A DNA stretch of 64,000 bases, from NCBI GenBank assembly GCA_023213395.1, contig CM041465.1, positions 8,556,001 through 8,620,000 on the forward strand. Reading direction: 5' to 3'. The notes beneath the pieces are model-generated. The model searched no databases and was not told where the DNA came from. It was given only the letters and a program-made list of their open reading frames with translations. Shown here piece by piece: positions 1-12,758 of this stretch (its first letter is position 1; every line of letters begins with the position of its first letter). The stretch is from Cycas panzhihuaensis. Its lineage: Eukaryota; Cycadophyta. Made by a program: the position numbers and the translations under genes.

Positions 1-1571
1 GAGGAATATGTGATGTCATGATAGTCCTAATAGAAGCTCCTTGCCTATCTTAGCAACTCTTACCATAGAAAAAATAGGCTACCTCTTGATGTACAATATT
101 AATGCTAGGTAATACCCCTAGCATAACCAATGCTCCACTCACTAGGACCCCAAGAATCCTCTATACATTGGATGGGATGATCATCAAGTCTCCAATTCAT
201 GGGAGGTGGAAGATGTGCCATCTATGGTCCCAATGTGATATAATATCTATCAAAAGTACCTAATCAAAGGCATATTGTTGTGATGAGACAATTCTTAATA
301 AACCACATTATCTCAAAATATCTCAATCTTCATCAATCATTAACTCTACCAATGCTAACATCAACACCCTAATGTTTTTACAATTATCCACTGCCATAAC
401 TATTTGTAATCTAACCAAAATATCATCAGTCAACCACCTCTTAGTCAATGAGAGAAACTTCTCTCTCTCAAAATATGAAAACATATTATATTTGAGTAAA
501 ATTCTAAAAGTCCAAAGTTTTGGTTTTATATCGTAGAAAAGTTTACAGTACTGTGAGTAAACTAGCAGTCCATTCCCTTCATGCTATAGTTTTTTTTATG
601 GTACTATATTTATGCATGTGGTATCATAAAAAATCTTGTAGTACCAACTTTCCTACATTAAAATTAAAAATCTACTCCTAAAATAACCCTTCTTTGGACC
701 AAAGATAGGTCCATCAGGACCAAGGTACCTATAAACCTTGGTCCAACCTATTACAGATCCTTAAATGGGTCCCATTAGGCCCTAAAATCATAAAATGAGC
801 ATTACTTGACTACTAAAAGTATTAAGGTAAAATAAGTAAAAAAAAACTTAAAGGTGGGATCTGCTCATTGAATCCACTCTTGCTACTGGCATGACTCTCT
901 CAAGATCTCGACAAACTCTGCCTGTGTGATGATCTAATGGTTGGATCTCCCTTGACGATCTCAAGAAGGGAAGGGAAAATAGAGGTAGTAGAAGAGTTTT
1001 CTAAGCTAATTAAATAGATAACAGTAGAAATGAATTATGTATTATTAACTAACCTTCTTTTATTCACCCCCCTTTGGCAGGATTTTTAGGGCCCTTAAAC
1101 CATTTTTCATTCTGATTGATCCATTGGGTTTACATATTTGGATCCATTCCTACATCCTTAAAGGCCCAGGCTCTCTTTGGCTCCTAGATATTACTTTTTC
1201 TCACATTTTATGAGTAATAATAATGATTTTTAACCTTTCCTTAGGGAAGCCTTTTATCCTTATAACTCTCTTTCTCAAAACCCTATCAATGTTTATACTC
1301 TTTAAATTTATATGAATGTTCTGATCTTCTATCTCATAGCTCTATTAGCCCTTTTGTTGCCTAGTAAAATCCCACCCTTCTATTCAAGTTCCCCATGAGG
1401 TCTCCAATAAACCTTGAGCCTAAATGACAAGTTCCTTATATCGTCACCTCTTCCTTCTATAAGGTAGACCCTCTATGAGCCTTGTTACCTAGCCATAGGT
1501 CTCTCCTATCCTCTTATTAAGTGGTTATTTATGTCATTCTGATTTTTTAGGACCTATCATCCTTTGCTTGG
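1..1571. other. Unassigned AT-rich DNA left of Tat-1
   Basis: No reading frame, RNA gene or terminal repeat could be supported here. The stretch is AT-rich with short homopolymer runs. Because Tat-1 starts at 1572 and a Tat-type second RNase H relic resumes just after its other end (36795), this DNA may belong to the older element that Tat-1 entered. I could not find a coding match to prove it. Confidence 0.4.
1567..1571. repeat. Left target-site duplication of Tat-1 (CTTGG)
   Basis: The five bases CTTGG directly before the LTR start TGTTTCACC match CTTAG directly after the right LTR (36711-36715) at four of five positions. This is the expected 5-bp duplication with one transition, and it ties the two distant LTRs to a single insertion. 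Confidence 0.65.
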
Positions 1572-3993
1572 TGTTTCACCAAAACATGGCCTCTTCACTT
1601 ACATTTGGGTTATATTGGTAATTTGGTACATGTTATATGATTTCATAGGAGATAATTGATGGATGTTGATTGCATTTGGTTAATCAGGCCATGTTTTGTT
1701 AATATGATGTATGAAGTTTGATTAATAAAATATGATGAATGTTGATATGACTTGTATTCTTTCTTATATTCATTAATAACGTAAACTATAGCATTAAAGT
1801 TTCCTTTTAGGATCAAATCAACCCCATTTTTCTTTTAAAGTTTCATCTTTTTACTTTACTTTCAAGATTTCACCCAAGAATTTGTTGTTTATCATCTTTT
1901 GGTCTTGTACTTAATGTATTTAATCTAATTCTAGTCTTATTTACTCCTTGATGTAGTTATTTTAATGATTGAATCTTTATGACATATTAATTTTTGTTAT
2001 TTTTTTAAATCAAAATTTCACTCCACTGTAATCATGTTTTTCACACTGTCAAAAATGCAACCGATCACATTTTTAGAACAAAATCATATTTTTGGTAGGT
2101 GAAAAATGTGACCAATCATGTTTTTCACAGTCATGCAATAAACATTTAGGTAGACCACCAAAATTTTGCATGCTACCACCCAGATTCAATGTGATTTGAC
2201 TTCTTCGATGACCATAAGTGTTTTAGAGTGACTGTTGATTGAATAGAGAAGAGTTAGAAGTGATTTGACTAGTGGTATGTGAAGATTTTTTCTAAAGTTT
2301 TTTTGGAGATTTCTTGAGGACTACTACTGTGAGTTTGAAGACTTGATTTCTTGAAGACTTTTGGGTGAAATCTTGAAGAATCTTTATTGTTGTGTTGCTA
2401 TCCTTCAATTGTTGATGGTATAAGATTTTATTTTCTTGGATCTTCATTAGTTTTATGCTTCAAACTTCTTTTGATTTGGCAATATCTTTCCTGTTAAATT
2501 TTAGACTTGTTTCATGGTGTTTTAAAGGTAGTTTTAACTTGGAAACTTTTCTTTTCATTAGTTGATTACTGTAGTACTATCCTTTTGATTTTTTATACTA
2601 AAATATATGCTAAAAGTTCAGCCCTTTGTGAGGTTCCTTAAGTATAGACTAGGGTGGGGCATGGTCATCTCTCCACCATACATCTAGTTATTCCTTCCCA
2701 CTATGTCATAACAGTTTATATTTTAGTTGGATTTCCATTCTCCTTTGGCATTGTTTAGCTCAAGTTTGGCCTATTTAGATTACTATTCCTTCTTATTTGA
2801 TCTTCCTTTAATGGAAAGTTTATGGAAACATTAGCCAATTAAAAATAAAACTGTCATTCTAAAGCGTTCTTCATAATAGGAAAGAAATTCTTACTTGTTT
2901 TCTATGATTGCATGTACTTTTATTTTTAAGTTAGCCCTTTTATCTTGAGAATGAAAAGTTGAGAATGTTGTTTGGTTGAAATATCTCTAATTTTTAGTTT
3001 TTGCATTGGGTTTAAGGATCCTTTTGGAGCTCTTACTACTCCAATTGTGATAGAACCTTTGAGGACTAGTATTATATGGATGATTATTATTCATATTTAT
3101 AATATGCTCATCATCTCATAGGTTAGAAAATTTTTAGAAACCAGCAGTAGTTTCTTTTAAGAGTCTCTCTTTTTTATGCATCATTTCATTACTTTTTAAG
3201 AGAATTGGTTGCATGCATCAATGTTGAAGCATATTGACTATGTTTACATGTTGATTGGCCTCTTTTAAAAGAAATTTTCATAAAAATCATATTAAGAATT
3301 TTAGATTTTAAGTAACATCATAACTTTTGAAGTGAAACATGCACATTGCATATAGGAAAACTTTCTTTTATTGTTGCATGCGTATATATCATTTTGAAAA
3401 ACAAAAACAAGAAAAGAGAACTTGTATGCATTATTTCTTATTTATTTGCTTTTGATTTATAACTAAGAAAAACATAAAAAAAATTTATGTGAGTTTGATC
3501 TTGTAGTTTCTTTGGTTTTATTATCTTACTTTCTTAGCTATATATGTTTGTAATTATATAAACACCTAGAAAACAAAACAAGACAAACTTCTTTTCTATT
3601 AGCTTACCCTCTTTGACATCTTAGTAAGACTCAAAAGGTTGAAACGATTACGCAGGAGGAATCCCTAGGAAGGATGTTAGGGATATTGTAAGTGTAGTTC
3701 CAAACTTATAACTCCTTTATCTAGTCATGTAGGTTAGTGGATTATATCATCCCATTTTACATCCACGTCTTTCATCATACCCACTCACACTTAGGTAGGT
3801 GGCACTACTAGGTAAAGACTCCTCCTTAGGAGTTGGGCAAAGATGGTCCTTTAGGTATTCTTGAGCTTTGTGTATCCTGACTTTAATCATAAAAGGAATC
3901 AAGAGATATTACTTTAGGTCCTCATTAGGCCCCAACTATATTTTTGGAAACCTTGCTGAGGATATAACCCAATAAGCTCCTAAAACACCACAA
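1572..3993 (+). repeat. Tat-1 5' LTR
   Basis: This begins TGTTTCACC and matches 34371-36710 over its whole length with scattered substitutions. Small indels are visible, including segments near 2640-2660 and 2820-2880 that are absent from the right copy. The end is set at CCACAA (3993), opposite CCACTA in the right copy. It contains GTGAAAAATGTGAC at 2099-2112 flanked by two ATCATGTTTTTCAC boxes (2031-2044 and 2115-2128), a compact cluster that may be promoter sequence. Confidence 0.85.
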
Positions 3994-3999
3994 TCCTTT

Positions 4000-4018
4000 T
4001 GGTGACCATATGGGGAAC
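4000..4018 (+). other. Putative primer-binding site of Tat-1
   Basis: TGGTGACCATATGGGGAAC lies six bases after the LTR end. The TGG start and GGGG tail resemble primer sites complementary to tRNA 3' ends as used by gypsy elements. It is too diverged to name the tRNA. Confidence 0.45.
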
Positions 4019-4043
4019 CACAATTTATCCTCAAGTAAAGCTA

Positions 4044-6097
4044 TGGAAATAACTACACCTACACCTAGGAGCTCATTGAGACTTTAAGGCCTTCTACTTG
4101 ATTCTCAAGTGCACCCATCATACTTTAGTTAGGATGTTTTATCATCTTACATTAAATCTTTAAAATTTTAAGCACATGATACATATGTTTATCCTTTCGA
4201 AGATTCAACCCACCTATACAACATACTAGTAGAGAAGGGATATCTAGAACCTTCTCATGACCTTAGTGATCCTTTGTTATAGATCCTTCTTTCACACAAG
4301 AAGAACCACCTTTGGGTTAATTACATCTATCTTTTCCTGAGCCCATCCTTATTAGGATCCCTACCCCACTATGCATGCTTAGTTACCATGATCTATTTCA
4401 TCTAGAGACTCATACCATGTCATCTCTACCACATCATACTTAAATTAATCCTTTAGGTGAAGATTACGAGTTAGTTGAGGTAGACCCCCCACCTAAAATT
4501 ATGCAATCTCCTCACCCTTCTCACCCTCCTTCACCAAGACCTATATCACAATCTCATTCCTCACCTATGGAGGAAGTTGATGATCACAAATATGCTTAAT
4601 AACAACCTTATCATTATTTTCCTAGGCAGCAAGTTCAGATTTATTCTTCCCATTCTATACCTCCTACTTATGGAGGTGATACCACCACTATTGCTCATGG
4701 CATTCCTAGCACCTTACACATACCCACTTCTAGCCAAGTGGCTATGGCTTCACCTAGTCTATGACTGATTTATTCTTACTCCACTAGGATTACCTCTTCA
4801 CATCTCATTTCCTCTACCACTCAAGTACCCCCTCATGCATTACATATCATTGGGTCTCATGGCGTTAGGCCTTGCCCACCATCATCTAGATTATCTAACA
4901 TGATTTCCTTGTCACAACATGTTTGTCACACTCATTCAGCTCATCCACGTGGTTTGGTAGAATAATCACAAATTTTGAGGATCTCTAATCCCACTTCCTC
5001 TTCTCATATTCTGGGGCCTAGACCACAACCTAACCCTTTCTACACCTTTAATTCAAGTTTTTTACAAAACCTTATACCTCAATCCAATTATATGGTTAAT
5101 CCTATGTCATGCTTTGTTCCTCCTACTCTTCTACCTTAGGATGTTTCGTAATAACAACCATAATTAGAACAACCCACTTATTCATCTATTCCTCATCTAT
5201 CATTCTTACCTTAATGTCCTACTATGTTGAGACTAGGGAGGCCCTTCTTAGATTATATAAAGTCTCCCTTCCTGTGTGAGGTTATCACCTATGCCTCCAT
5301 TCCTTCCTGAGTTGCCCAAATATTTTGGTGACTCCTCTTAAGACCTCACCTCCTATATACAGGCATTTACGCTTTCTTGCATAGATTTTATGCCATATGA
5401 TTATGTTATGATGCATCTATTTCCTAAGTCACTTCAAGGCAATGCCTTCAAGTGGTTTTATCATCTCCCTTTAGCTTCAATTCTCTTAATTCAACAACTA
5501 GTTGACTCATTTATTAACTATTTTGACATAGCAAGACCGTTTGAGTTAGGCATCAAATCCTTATTGAAAATTAAACAAAATAATGATGAGACTTTGAGGG
5601 ATTTTATTAGGAGATTTTAAGACCAAGTCCATGCTTGTCATTCACACCTTGATCCTAGTTTGTTGTTTGATCTATTTACTAATGCATTGAGGCCCCATGT
5701 GCATTTTAAAATTTTGAAACTTAATCCTCAAATATATGAGGAAGTAGTTGATCATTGTTTAGCCTTAGAGATGTTCAAAATACAAGCAAGTATTAGGGAG
5801 GTTGTGAAACCTACGCTTTCTAAAGAACTAGTTCATTCTACGAAGGCTACCCATCCTAAACTTACATACGATCATCTTACTTCTTTAATTAGATCACTTG
5901 AGCATGTGATCAATAATAAATTATGTGTTGATGGTCCATCTCCATCTCAACCCTTTCAAGAGACCAAAGTCATTTACTTGACCAAAGGGAGAAAGAATCA
6001 AGGTCCTCCCCCACCTCCTCCTTTATCTAGAAAGATAAAATGGTGCTCCTATCATCAAACATATGCACATGATAGAAGCGAGTGCCAAACTATTTAA
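4044..6097 (+). pseudogene. gag: Tat-1 gag relic
   Basis: This would encode the structural capsid/nucleocapsid protein. An ATG at 4044 opens a weak N-terminal region. From about 4460 to 5290 the readable frame is rich in Pro, Ser, Gln and His, as in Tat gag N-termini. The capsid-like core begins near 5290 and contains LQGNAFKWFYHLP and DETLRDFIRRF, typical of the retrotransposon gag family. The end holds a proline run (about 6006-6024) and a Cys-His knuckle-like motif, CSYHQTYAHDRSEC (6042-6083). Nonsense codons and at least one frame change break the frame. The 63-residue open frame at 4577 is out of frame and not the product. Confidence 0.7.
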
Positions 6098-7066
6098 AAT
6101 GTAATTCATAACACAAGCACCTAAATGAATCATTCTTCTAATTCATCACAAGACCAAATGATCTATAAGGATCTATTACCTCAATATAGCAAGAAAACCA
6201 ATAAAGAAGATAAATGCAAGGAGAAGTAGATACTAGATGATAAAGACCAACCTTCAAGCTCTAATTCATTAAAGAAGACTAGCACTCCCATAAACATTCT
6301 AATAAAAATAAATACCAACCAATCTTGCCCACCTCCTAAAGGTGGGGATACTAAGAGAACCATAAACATGGTGGAGACTTCAAAGAGTGTAGGTCCATCT
6401 AAATCATCTAATGATTTGATGGCTAAGAATCTTGACTCTTTACCTCTAGTGCTCCCTCATCTTATTAGGTTTAGGTGCACTCGCTCTAGTTTAAATGATG
6501 GATCTTTCTATTTGGTAAAAGAATTAAAATCTATTCTAGCAGGCATATTGGTCATTGATTTGCTAAAATGTTTCCCCAACCAATGTCAACTATTGTTTGA
6601 TGTATTAGGAGTCCCTGTGGTAGCTTCTTCACCTACTTCTACCCTTTCTTTTAACCTTGCCACCTTGCGTAGTCATTCCACCCATGTGCTAAATGATATT
6701 TCCCCATTTTATATTGAGATCATCAAGGATGATATTAATATCAAGTGGGTTATTATTGATAAAGGATCATCCATCAATGTAATCCCTCTTCATCTCGTTG
6801 AAGATTTGGAGATGTCCATCTTTGATCCATATGAATGGATCTACTAAGGGTATAATAAGAATTAAAAGGTGCCCTTAGGTCAAGTTACTCTTCCTCTTAC
6901 ATTGGAAGAAAATAAAATGCTTACTGAACTTACTATCATTGACTTGGATCTAGAATATAACATCCTTTCGGGTAGACCATGGATCACCCAAATGGTAGTA
7001 GTTTGTTTCTCCCTCTTTAGTGAACTAAGGTTAATCTATGAGGGAGAACTTAAAATTGTTAAATAA
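6098..7066 (+). pseudogene. Tat-1 aspartic protease relic
   Basis: The region would encode the pepsin-like protease that cuts the polyprotein. In the 6368 frame a lead-in (ILAGILVIDLLKCFPNQ) is followed by WVIIDKGSSINVIP near 6745-6788. This is the catalytic D-S/T-G motif with the middle residue changed to Lys. A shifted frame from 6869 supplies the C-terminal half, including YNILSGRPWI near 6957, the usual YN-x-ILGRPW block. A stop near 6846 and a frame shift separate the halves, so no working enzyme could be made. Tat-2 carries the same arrangement on the other strand (46390-46650). Confidence 0.7.
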
Positions 7067-8170
7067 AACCAAAACCTATTAAGCAATTAGTCCCTCTCAT
7101 TGAGACCTTTTTGGAACCTAGTGAATCCTCTAACTCTATGGAGTATTTCTTTCAATCACTTGGTTTAGGTCAATACTTTTCTATTGAAGCCCCTTCAACT
7201 CATCTAGAAGTGAAGATCCTATTTACTCCTACTTCTTCAGACTCTGCTAATTGCTATCTAGTTCCTTCTTCTTCTCTTTCTAATGAAGAAGTAACTTCTC
7301 ACTCCATCATATCTTATCAAGATTTACCTTCAAGTGACTTCATTGTTACATATCTTGTTCATGCTTATTTCTCATAAGTTTTGTACTTACCCTCAATGGC
7401 AAATCCAATTGTTCCTTTCGCAACCACTCATCTAGAAACTACTTTCTCAAGTTTCATTGTGCATGATTTATGTATTGATGCTTCCCTATCTTTCTCTCAC
7501 TCTCTTTTCTTTAAGACATGGTTGAATAGGTATGAGAAGAAGATGTTGTTGTATTGACACCTAGACCTAGCATCAGATGGTGAAGATACTAATTCACTTG
7601 ATACAGGTCGAAATAATTTCAAAATCTCCACCATAGTATGGGAAGTTAATTCTATTTCTACTATCTTCTTACTTTCCCATCCTTATGTGGACCATCCTAT
7701 ATCTTCGCTTATCTTGATATTTGGGTCCTACCATGATCATAACATAGATAATCAAGAGTCTAATTAAGTTTTTTCTTTAATTTGGGAGTTTGTAGATAGG
7801 CCTATTCTCTTTTCTCAAGTTTCATCAATCATAGAGTTTGTGCCTACTCTAAACTCTTTAGTTGATCCTCTTCCATCTTTTATTTCTTAATCTAAGAACC
7901 TTTGCCTCATCAACCTCTTTCATCTTGATCATTTTGAGAATGATGAGGTGATCATTGAGCATTTAGTAGGTTCATATCTTATTTAACCTTATGGACATCA
8001 TAAATCAGGGTTTTCTAAAATTATAGTTAGTCATTCTCAACTCCAAGAGTCTATTTCTTTGATTGAACCTACCCCTTAAGGAAGGGAATGTAATGATTAT
8101 GGAATAAACCATTAATGTATACTTAGAGATAGAGAACATTCCTTGAATTATCAAGTTGAAAGCTAGTTGT
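7067..8170 (+). pseudogene. Tat-1 protease-RT linker region
   Basis: A Ser/Thr/Leu-rich frame from about 7111 continues through several in-frame stops up to the start of RT. I recognise no enzymatic motif. Long low-complexity linkers between protease and RT occur in Tat-type polyproteins, and this stretch fits by position. In some large Tat relatives this interval carries an intron; I could not identify splice sites here. Confidence 0.45.
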
Positions 8171-9415
8171 ACTCCCCTAGAGATCACCCAGTTTAAGGAT
8201 CTCTTTTGTGAGTTTCGCTCAATTTTTGTATGGGACTATAAAGACATGCAAGGCCTTGAATTCCAAATCGTTAGATATAAAATTACTCTTATTCCTAGTA
8301 TAAAATCTAAATAGCAAAAGTAATGCCCTATCCACCTTCATCTCTCTCTTGACATTAATTAAGAGGTAGAGAAGTTGTTAGGAGCAAGATTCATCGAGAG
8401 TGTTAATTATTCTCAATGGGTCTCTAATATAGTTCCTATAGTAAAGAGGAATGGTATAATTTGAATTTGCATCAACTTTCATGATATCAATGATGCTTGT
8501 CCTAAAGATAATTTTCCTCTTCCTTTTCCTCATTAGATTTCAAATTAGATGACTGGTTTTGAGGTAATATCTCTCATGGATGGTTTTTCAAGATACAATC
8601 AAATTTCTATTACCCCTTATAACTACTATAAGACTACTTTTACCACTCCTTGGGGTACCTTCATTTATAAAGTCATGCCATTTGGATTGAAGAATGCTCA
8701 TGTAATATATAAAAGGGCTATAGTCCACATTTTTCATGATTTGATCGGTAATATTATTTCCATTTATTTAGATAATATGCTTACCCTTTCACGTAAGAGG
8801 TCTAATCACTTGCGTGATTTAAGAACCATTTTTTAAATATGTAAAAGGTATCGCTTGTGTTTAAACCCTTCCAAATGTGTTTTTTCCGTTATGTTAGGGA
8901 AAATGTTAGGGAACATCGTTTCTCAAGATGGGATTACAATTGATCCCAAAAAGATTTAGGGTATTATTTAAATGCCTCCTCCTAAAGCTCAAAAACAGAT
9001 TAAATCTTTTCTAGGTAGGCTTGGTTTTCTAAGATGTTTCATTACTGACTTCACCTTAGATGTTAAGTCCATCACTAATCTTTTGAAGAAAGATGTTGAA
9101 TTGCAATGGACTCCTCAAGTTCAAGAGTCCTTTAATAAGCTAAAGTAAGCCTTGGTTTTTACTCTAGTTCTTGCTCCACTAAGGTTTAATAAGCCATTCA
9201 TTCTATACACTTTAGCTATTGAGGAATCATTAGTAGGTACGCTAGCAAAAGAGGATTATTTTGGTAAAGAGAGGGCTATATATTTCATTAGTAGGACCCT
9301 CATGGTAATTAAGCTTTATTATCCTTTTCCTAAGAAAGAATGTCTTGCCTTAGTTTTTACTATTAAAAAGCTTCGCCACTACCTCCTTGGGAATAAGATC
9401 CACCTCATTATCTAA
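8171..9415 (+). pseudogene. Tat-1 reverse transcriptase and first RNase H relic
   Basis: This part of pol would copy the RNA and degrade the template. The RT lead-in FRSIFVWDYKDMQGLE lies near 8208-8255, the conserved SLMDGFSRYNQI near 8568, and VMPFGLKNA near 8672. The active-site YLDD reads YLDN near 8765. The RNase H lies at about 9060-9415, with FILYTLAIEES, YFISRTL and KLRHYLLGN. Stops break the frame before 8549, at 8836 and near 9148. The same blocks recur in minus orientation in Tat-2 (40620-42190). Confidence 0.8.
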
Positions 9416-10893
9416 TCAGACCTTATAAGATATTTACTTACCAAGTCTAACCTTACAGGTTGATTAGGTAAGTGGTCTTTATTACTTCAAGAATTTAATT
9501 TGCAGGTGATCAATAGAAAGTCTAAGAAAGACATGCTCATTCTGAAGATTATGGTTGATTCTCCTCTTCCCAATCTTGCTAGCCAACCCATTGACAATTC
9601 CCTCCTAGATGAACATATCTTACATATCCAGGGCATCCCTTTTGATGATCCAAGGTATGGGGAGATTAGATTGTATCTTCATGATTAATATTTTCTTTAT
9701 CTTACTACTTCAAAGAAGAGAAGATGAATATGCACTACTATTAGGTAATATCTTTTGCTTGATGATGTATTATATAAGTATTCTTTTGATGGGGTTCTAC
9801 TAAGATACCTTTCAGCCGATGAGTCCTTAGTTGCCTTGATAGAATCTCGTGAGGGGATATGTAGTGGGCACTTTGGTAGTTGATCAATGGACCAATGTAT
9901 TCTTTGTATGGGTTATTATTAGCTCACCTTATTTAAGGATGCCCACTTTTTTGTTCAAAAGTTTCAAAAATATCAGTCCCATGCAACTTTAATACATCAA
10001 CCTATGTAAGAAATGAAGTTAATATTTTCATATTAGCCCTTCTCATAATGGGGCCTTGACCTAATTAGATAGATCTCTCCAACATCTTAAAATGGGTATA
10101 AGTTCATTCTAATAATGACTAAATACTTTACAAAGTAAAGTGAATCTATCCCATTAATCTCTACTACTAGAGAGATCATGACTACATTCATATTTTAGCA
10201 TATTATTTGTAGATTTAGGATACCAGATATTATTATTACTGATAATAAAACCCCATTTTGTAATCCCTACATCATTGATCTATGTAATAAATTTCATATT
10301 ACTCATAGAATATCTACCTCATATCACCCTCAGGTTAATGGTCAGGTGGAAGCATTTAATAAGATCTTAGCAAGATTCTAGCTAAGACTGTTGCTACTTC
10401 TCACATAGATTGGCACTCCTAAATATTTCAAGCATTATGGGCCTATAGGGCCTCCATCAGAAATTCCATGAGTATGACACCATTTTTACTTGTTTATGGT
10501 GTCGAAGTTGTCTTACCATTGGAAGTTGAGATTCCTTCTCTACGTATTTCATTAAAAGTATTTATTAATGAGCAGTTTCAAAGGAAAGTTTGCCTTTTGA
10601 AGCTGGAGAAGTTAGATAAGACTCACCTACAAGCTTTGCAGAATAAGATAACATCTAAGGCTAGGGTCCAAGCTGCCCATAATAGGCATCTTAGACCTAG
10701 AAAGTTTAACATTGGTGATAAATTTTTGAAGTTGGAATATTTACATGATAGGCAATGAAAGTTTTCTCCTAAATGGATAAGACCTTTCTTGATAATTAAG
10801 GATTTAACTAATAGAGCCTATCAGATTTTGACATTGGAAGGATTATAATTTAAGAGGCCTATTAATTCTCAATACTTGAGAAGATTTTATGCC
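9416..10893 (+). pseudogene. Tat-1 integrase relic
   Basis: This would encode the protein that inserts the cDNA into the genome. A linker (FDDPRYGEIRLYLHD) leads to a degraded HHCC zinc region with EGICSGHFGS near 9853. The catalytic core shows GLDLI near 10051, ITDNKTPF near 10237 and GQVEAFNK near 10340, so the D, D and E positions are still visible. The C-terminal part (10468-10758) holds MTPFLLVYGVEVVLPLE and RKFNIGDKFLKLEY. The frame ends with INSQYLRRFYA and a stop near 10893, like the end of Tat polyproteins. Nonsense codons near 10380 and 10756 break it. The polyprotein therefore ends without the second RNase H, which comes later. Confidence 0.75.
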
Positions 10894-11931
10894 TAACAGC
10901 ATGTGTATGACCACCTCTACAATGATGATAGACTATGGCTCTAAAACTTGTTCCTTTGCCTAATGAGCTAAAACTATAGGAAAATTCCTCCTCTTTTTTT
11001 GATTTCCTCTTGCTTTAATTAAACATTATGGTTTTTATGATAGATCCAATTTATAATCATGTAATTTTCTTTCTCTTTCTAGCTCCTACATTGATTATGA
11101 GTTTACCATCACTTAGATCTCGTTCTCCTTTGAGTTCCATACTAAAAAAGAGAGCTTATACCCCATGCTTTGTTATACTTTTATCTTGAAAAGAGAAATA
11201 CCTTCATTAGCTTTGAGTACCTACTCATTGGATCAGATTATACTTTCATTTACTAGTTTGTTACTTAGGGATTTCCTTTTTGGTTATATATCGCCAATTG
11301 TTAATTATTTTTATTATCCTCAATTTTCTTTATTATTCCTTTAGAGTAGATACTCATTCTACTGCCTTCCCTTCATGCTTGGAGACACCATGATCTTGAT
11401 CTCCTCTTTTTTCTGTGGTTTATTCCTTAAGGAGATTAGCCCCTTTCCCTTTTTAGATTTTGTTAAAAAGGAGAAATCCTTGCTATATTAAGTAGAAGAG
11501 TTTCTTAAGTGGATAATTATGATCTTATTCTTATAAAAGGTGGAAGTGAAAACTATTAAAAAAAAAAAAAAAAAAGTGAAGAAGAAAAAAGGAGTTAAAA
11601 GAAAGTGGAAGAAGTTTATTATTTTTATCCTCTTATAATCTAGGGCATGTCATGTGACAACTTCATCCCCACCTATCTATCCATAGGTTGGGTTCATTTG
11701 GATGAATCATTTAAGATTTCTAGATCTACCTACTTGGGTCTACTATGGCCTCAATTATGATTAAACCTTACTTAACACTTTATTATATTGATCATAATCA
11801 TCTTACTTAGGTTCCTTCTTCTTTCTTCATCACAGTTAAATATCTACATCTACCACCATCTCCTTATTAATTGATTCCTACACCTTCCTCCATCGATCAT
11901 AAAGTCTCTAAGTTTTGATCCTCTAGTTCCC
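10894..11931 (+). other. Spacer between Tat-1 integrase and second RNase H
   Basis: About 1 kb with no recognisable coding domain. It contains a pyrimidine-rich tract ending in AG (about 11064-11082), which looks like a 3' splice acceptor, and a run of 18 A (11558-11575). If the downstream RNase H was expressed, it needed its own start, a splice or a read-through. Nothing here settles which. Confidence 0.5.
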
Positions 11932-12099
11932 ATGGCATTAAGTATCTTTATCAATAGGGGTTGTAGAGGAAACCTATGACCATCTACTTCTGCTTGGGTA
12001 GTTTATGACTAATTAGAAAGTCCTCTCCTTTCCACAGCTTTCTTCATACCTAGGGCAACTAATAATGAAGCTAAATACCTTGCGATTATAGGAGCATTG
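11932..12099 (+). pseudogene. Tat-1 second (archaeal-type) RNase H, first half
   Basis: From ATG 11932 the frame reads SIFINRGCRGNL and then PRATNNEAKYLAIIGAL up to the Copia-A insertion. The TNNEAKY block matches the hallmark TNNEAEY of the archaeal-type RNase H that marks the Tat lineage. The first catalytic Asp appears as Asn (FIN instead of FTD), while the Glu in NNEAKY is kept. Two stops (TGA and TAA) lie inside. The other half resumes at 22080. The Tat-3 relic at 36795 shows the same blocks and serves as an internal comparison. Confidence 0.75.
12095..12099. repeat. Left target-site duplication of Copia-A (CATTG)
   Basis: CATTG directly precedes the first LTR (TGTTAGAT). CCTTG directly follows the third LTR at 22075-22079. 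They match at four of five bases and bracket the whole tandem array. Confidence 0.65.
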
Positions 12100-12756
12100 T
12101 GTTAGATAATGTGGCAATAATGTTTTGGAGGCTAAAATTTTGATAGGTAGGAAGTGTAGTTTCCTCCCCAAAATTCCTTAGGGGTTCGAAGTGGGGCAGG
12201 AGCACCCCTTAGTTAAGGGATATAGGGGGTACCAGAACCCCCCCATAAAGAGGAGGTTTATGGGTGATAACCCCTGACCCAAAAAGCTAGCACTGAAAAG
12301 CATACTAAATTATAAACAGAATCAGGGTTGTTCACTAAAAATATCCTAGATTCTATAATCAAGATTTGTGCCTTGTATGACTATCTCATATAGCCCAATT
12401 TAGGATGTTTGTTTATTATGTTGATGGTGTTCTATATATTGGATATACTGTGAAGAGTTGGGTGGCCAGTTATTATTACTATGAGCATTCTACTATAGAT
12501 TATGTACATTTCTCCATTCTTTGATAATAAAGATTGATACCTTTCCTGTGTGGATGTTTTCTTAACATACTACTAAGATTTTACCATGTTATATTAGGTG
12601 TATATTTGATGCTTTGGCTTTCTAATTTATTTTATTATATTATCTTTAGTTTAAGAACTTACATGTTAAATTTTAATTTAGATTCCTGTAACTAGTTGTA
12701 AAATAGTTTAGATCTTGGAAGCGGTTTCGGGTTATTGGGACCTTGTCTTTTCAACA
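12100..12756 (+). repeat. Copia-A LTR 1
   Basis: 657 bp, starting TGTTAGATAATG and ending TCAACA. It is matched throughout by LTRs 2 and 3. A GC-rich block with short inverted repeats lies at about 12165-12265, unlike the AT-rich remainder. By eye it is the most diverged of the three. Confidence 0.9.
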
Positions 12757-12758
12757 AG

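Noticed and set aside
4577-4768. Hydrophobic 63-codon frame in Tat-1 gag, membrane-protein-like
   Set aside because: It is out of frame with the Pro/Ser/Gln-rich gag N-terminus and explained by pyrimidine-rich codons.
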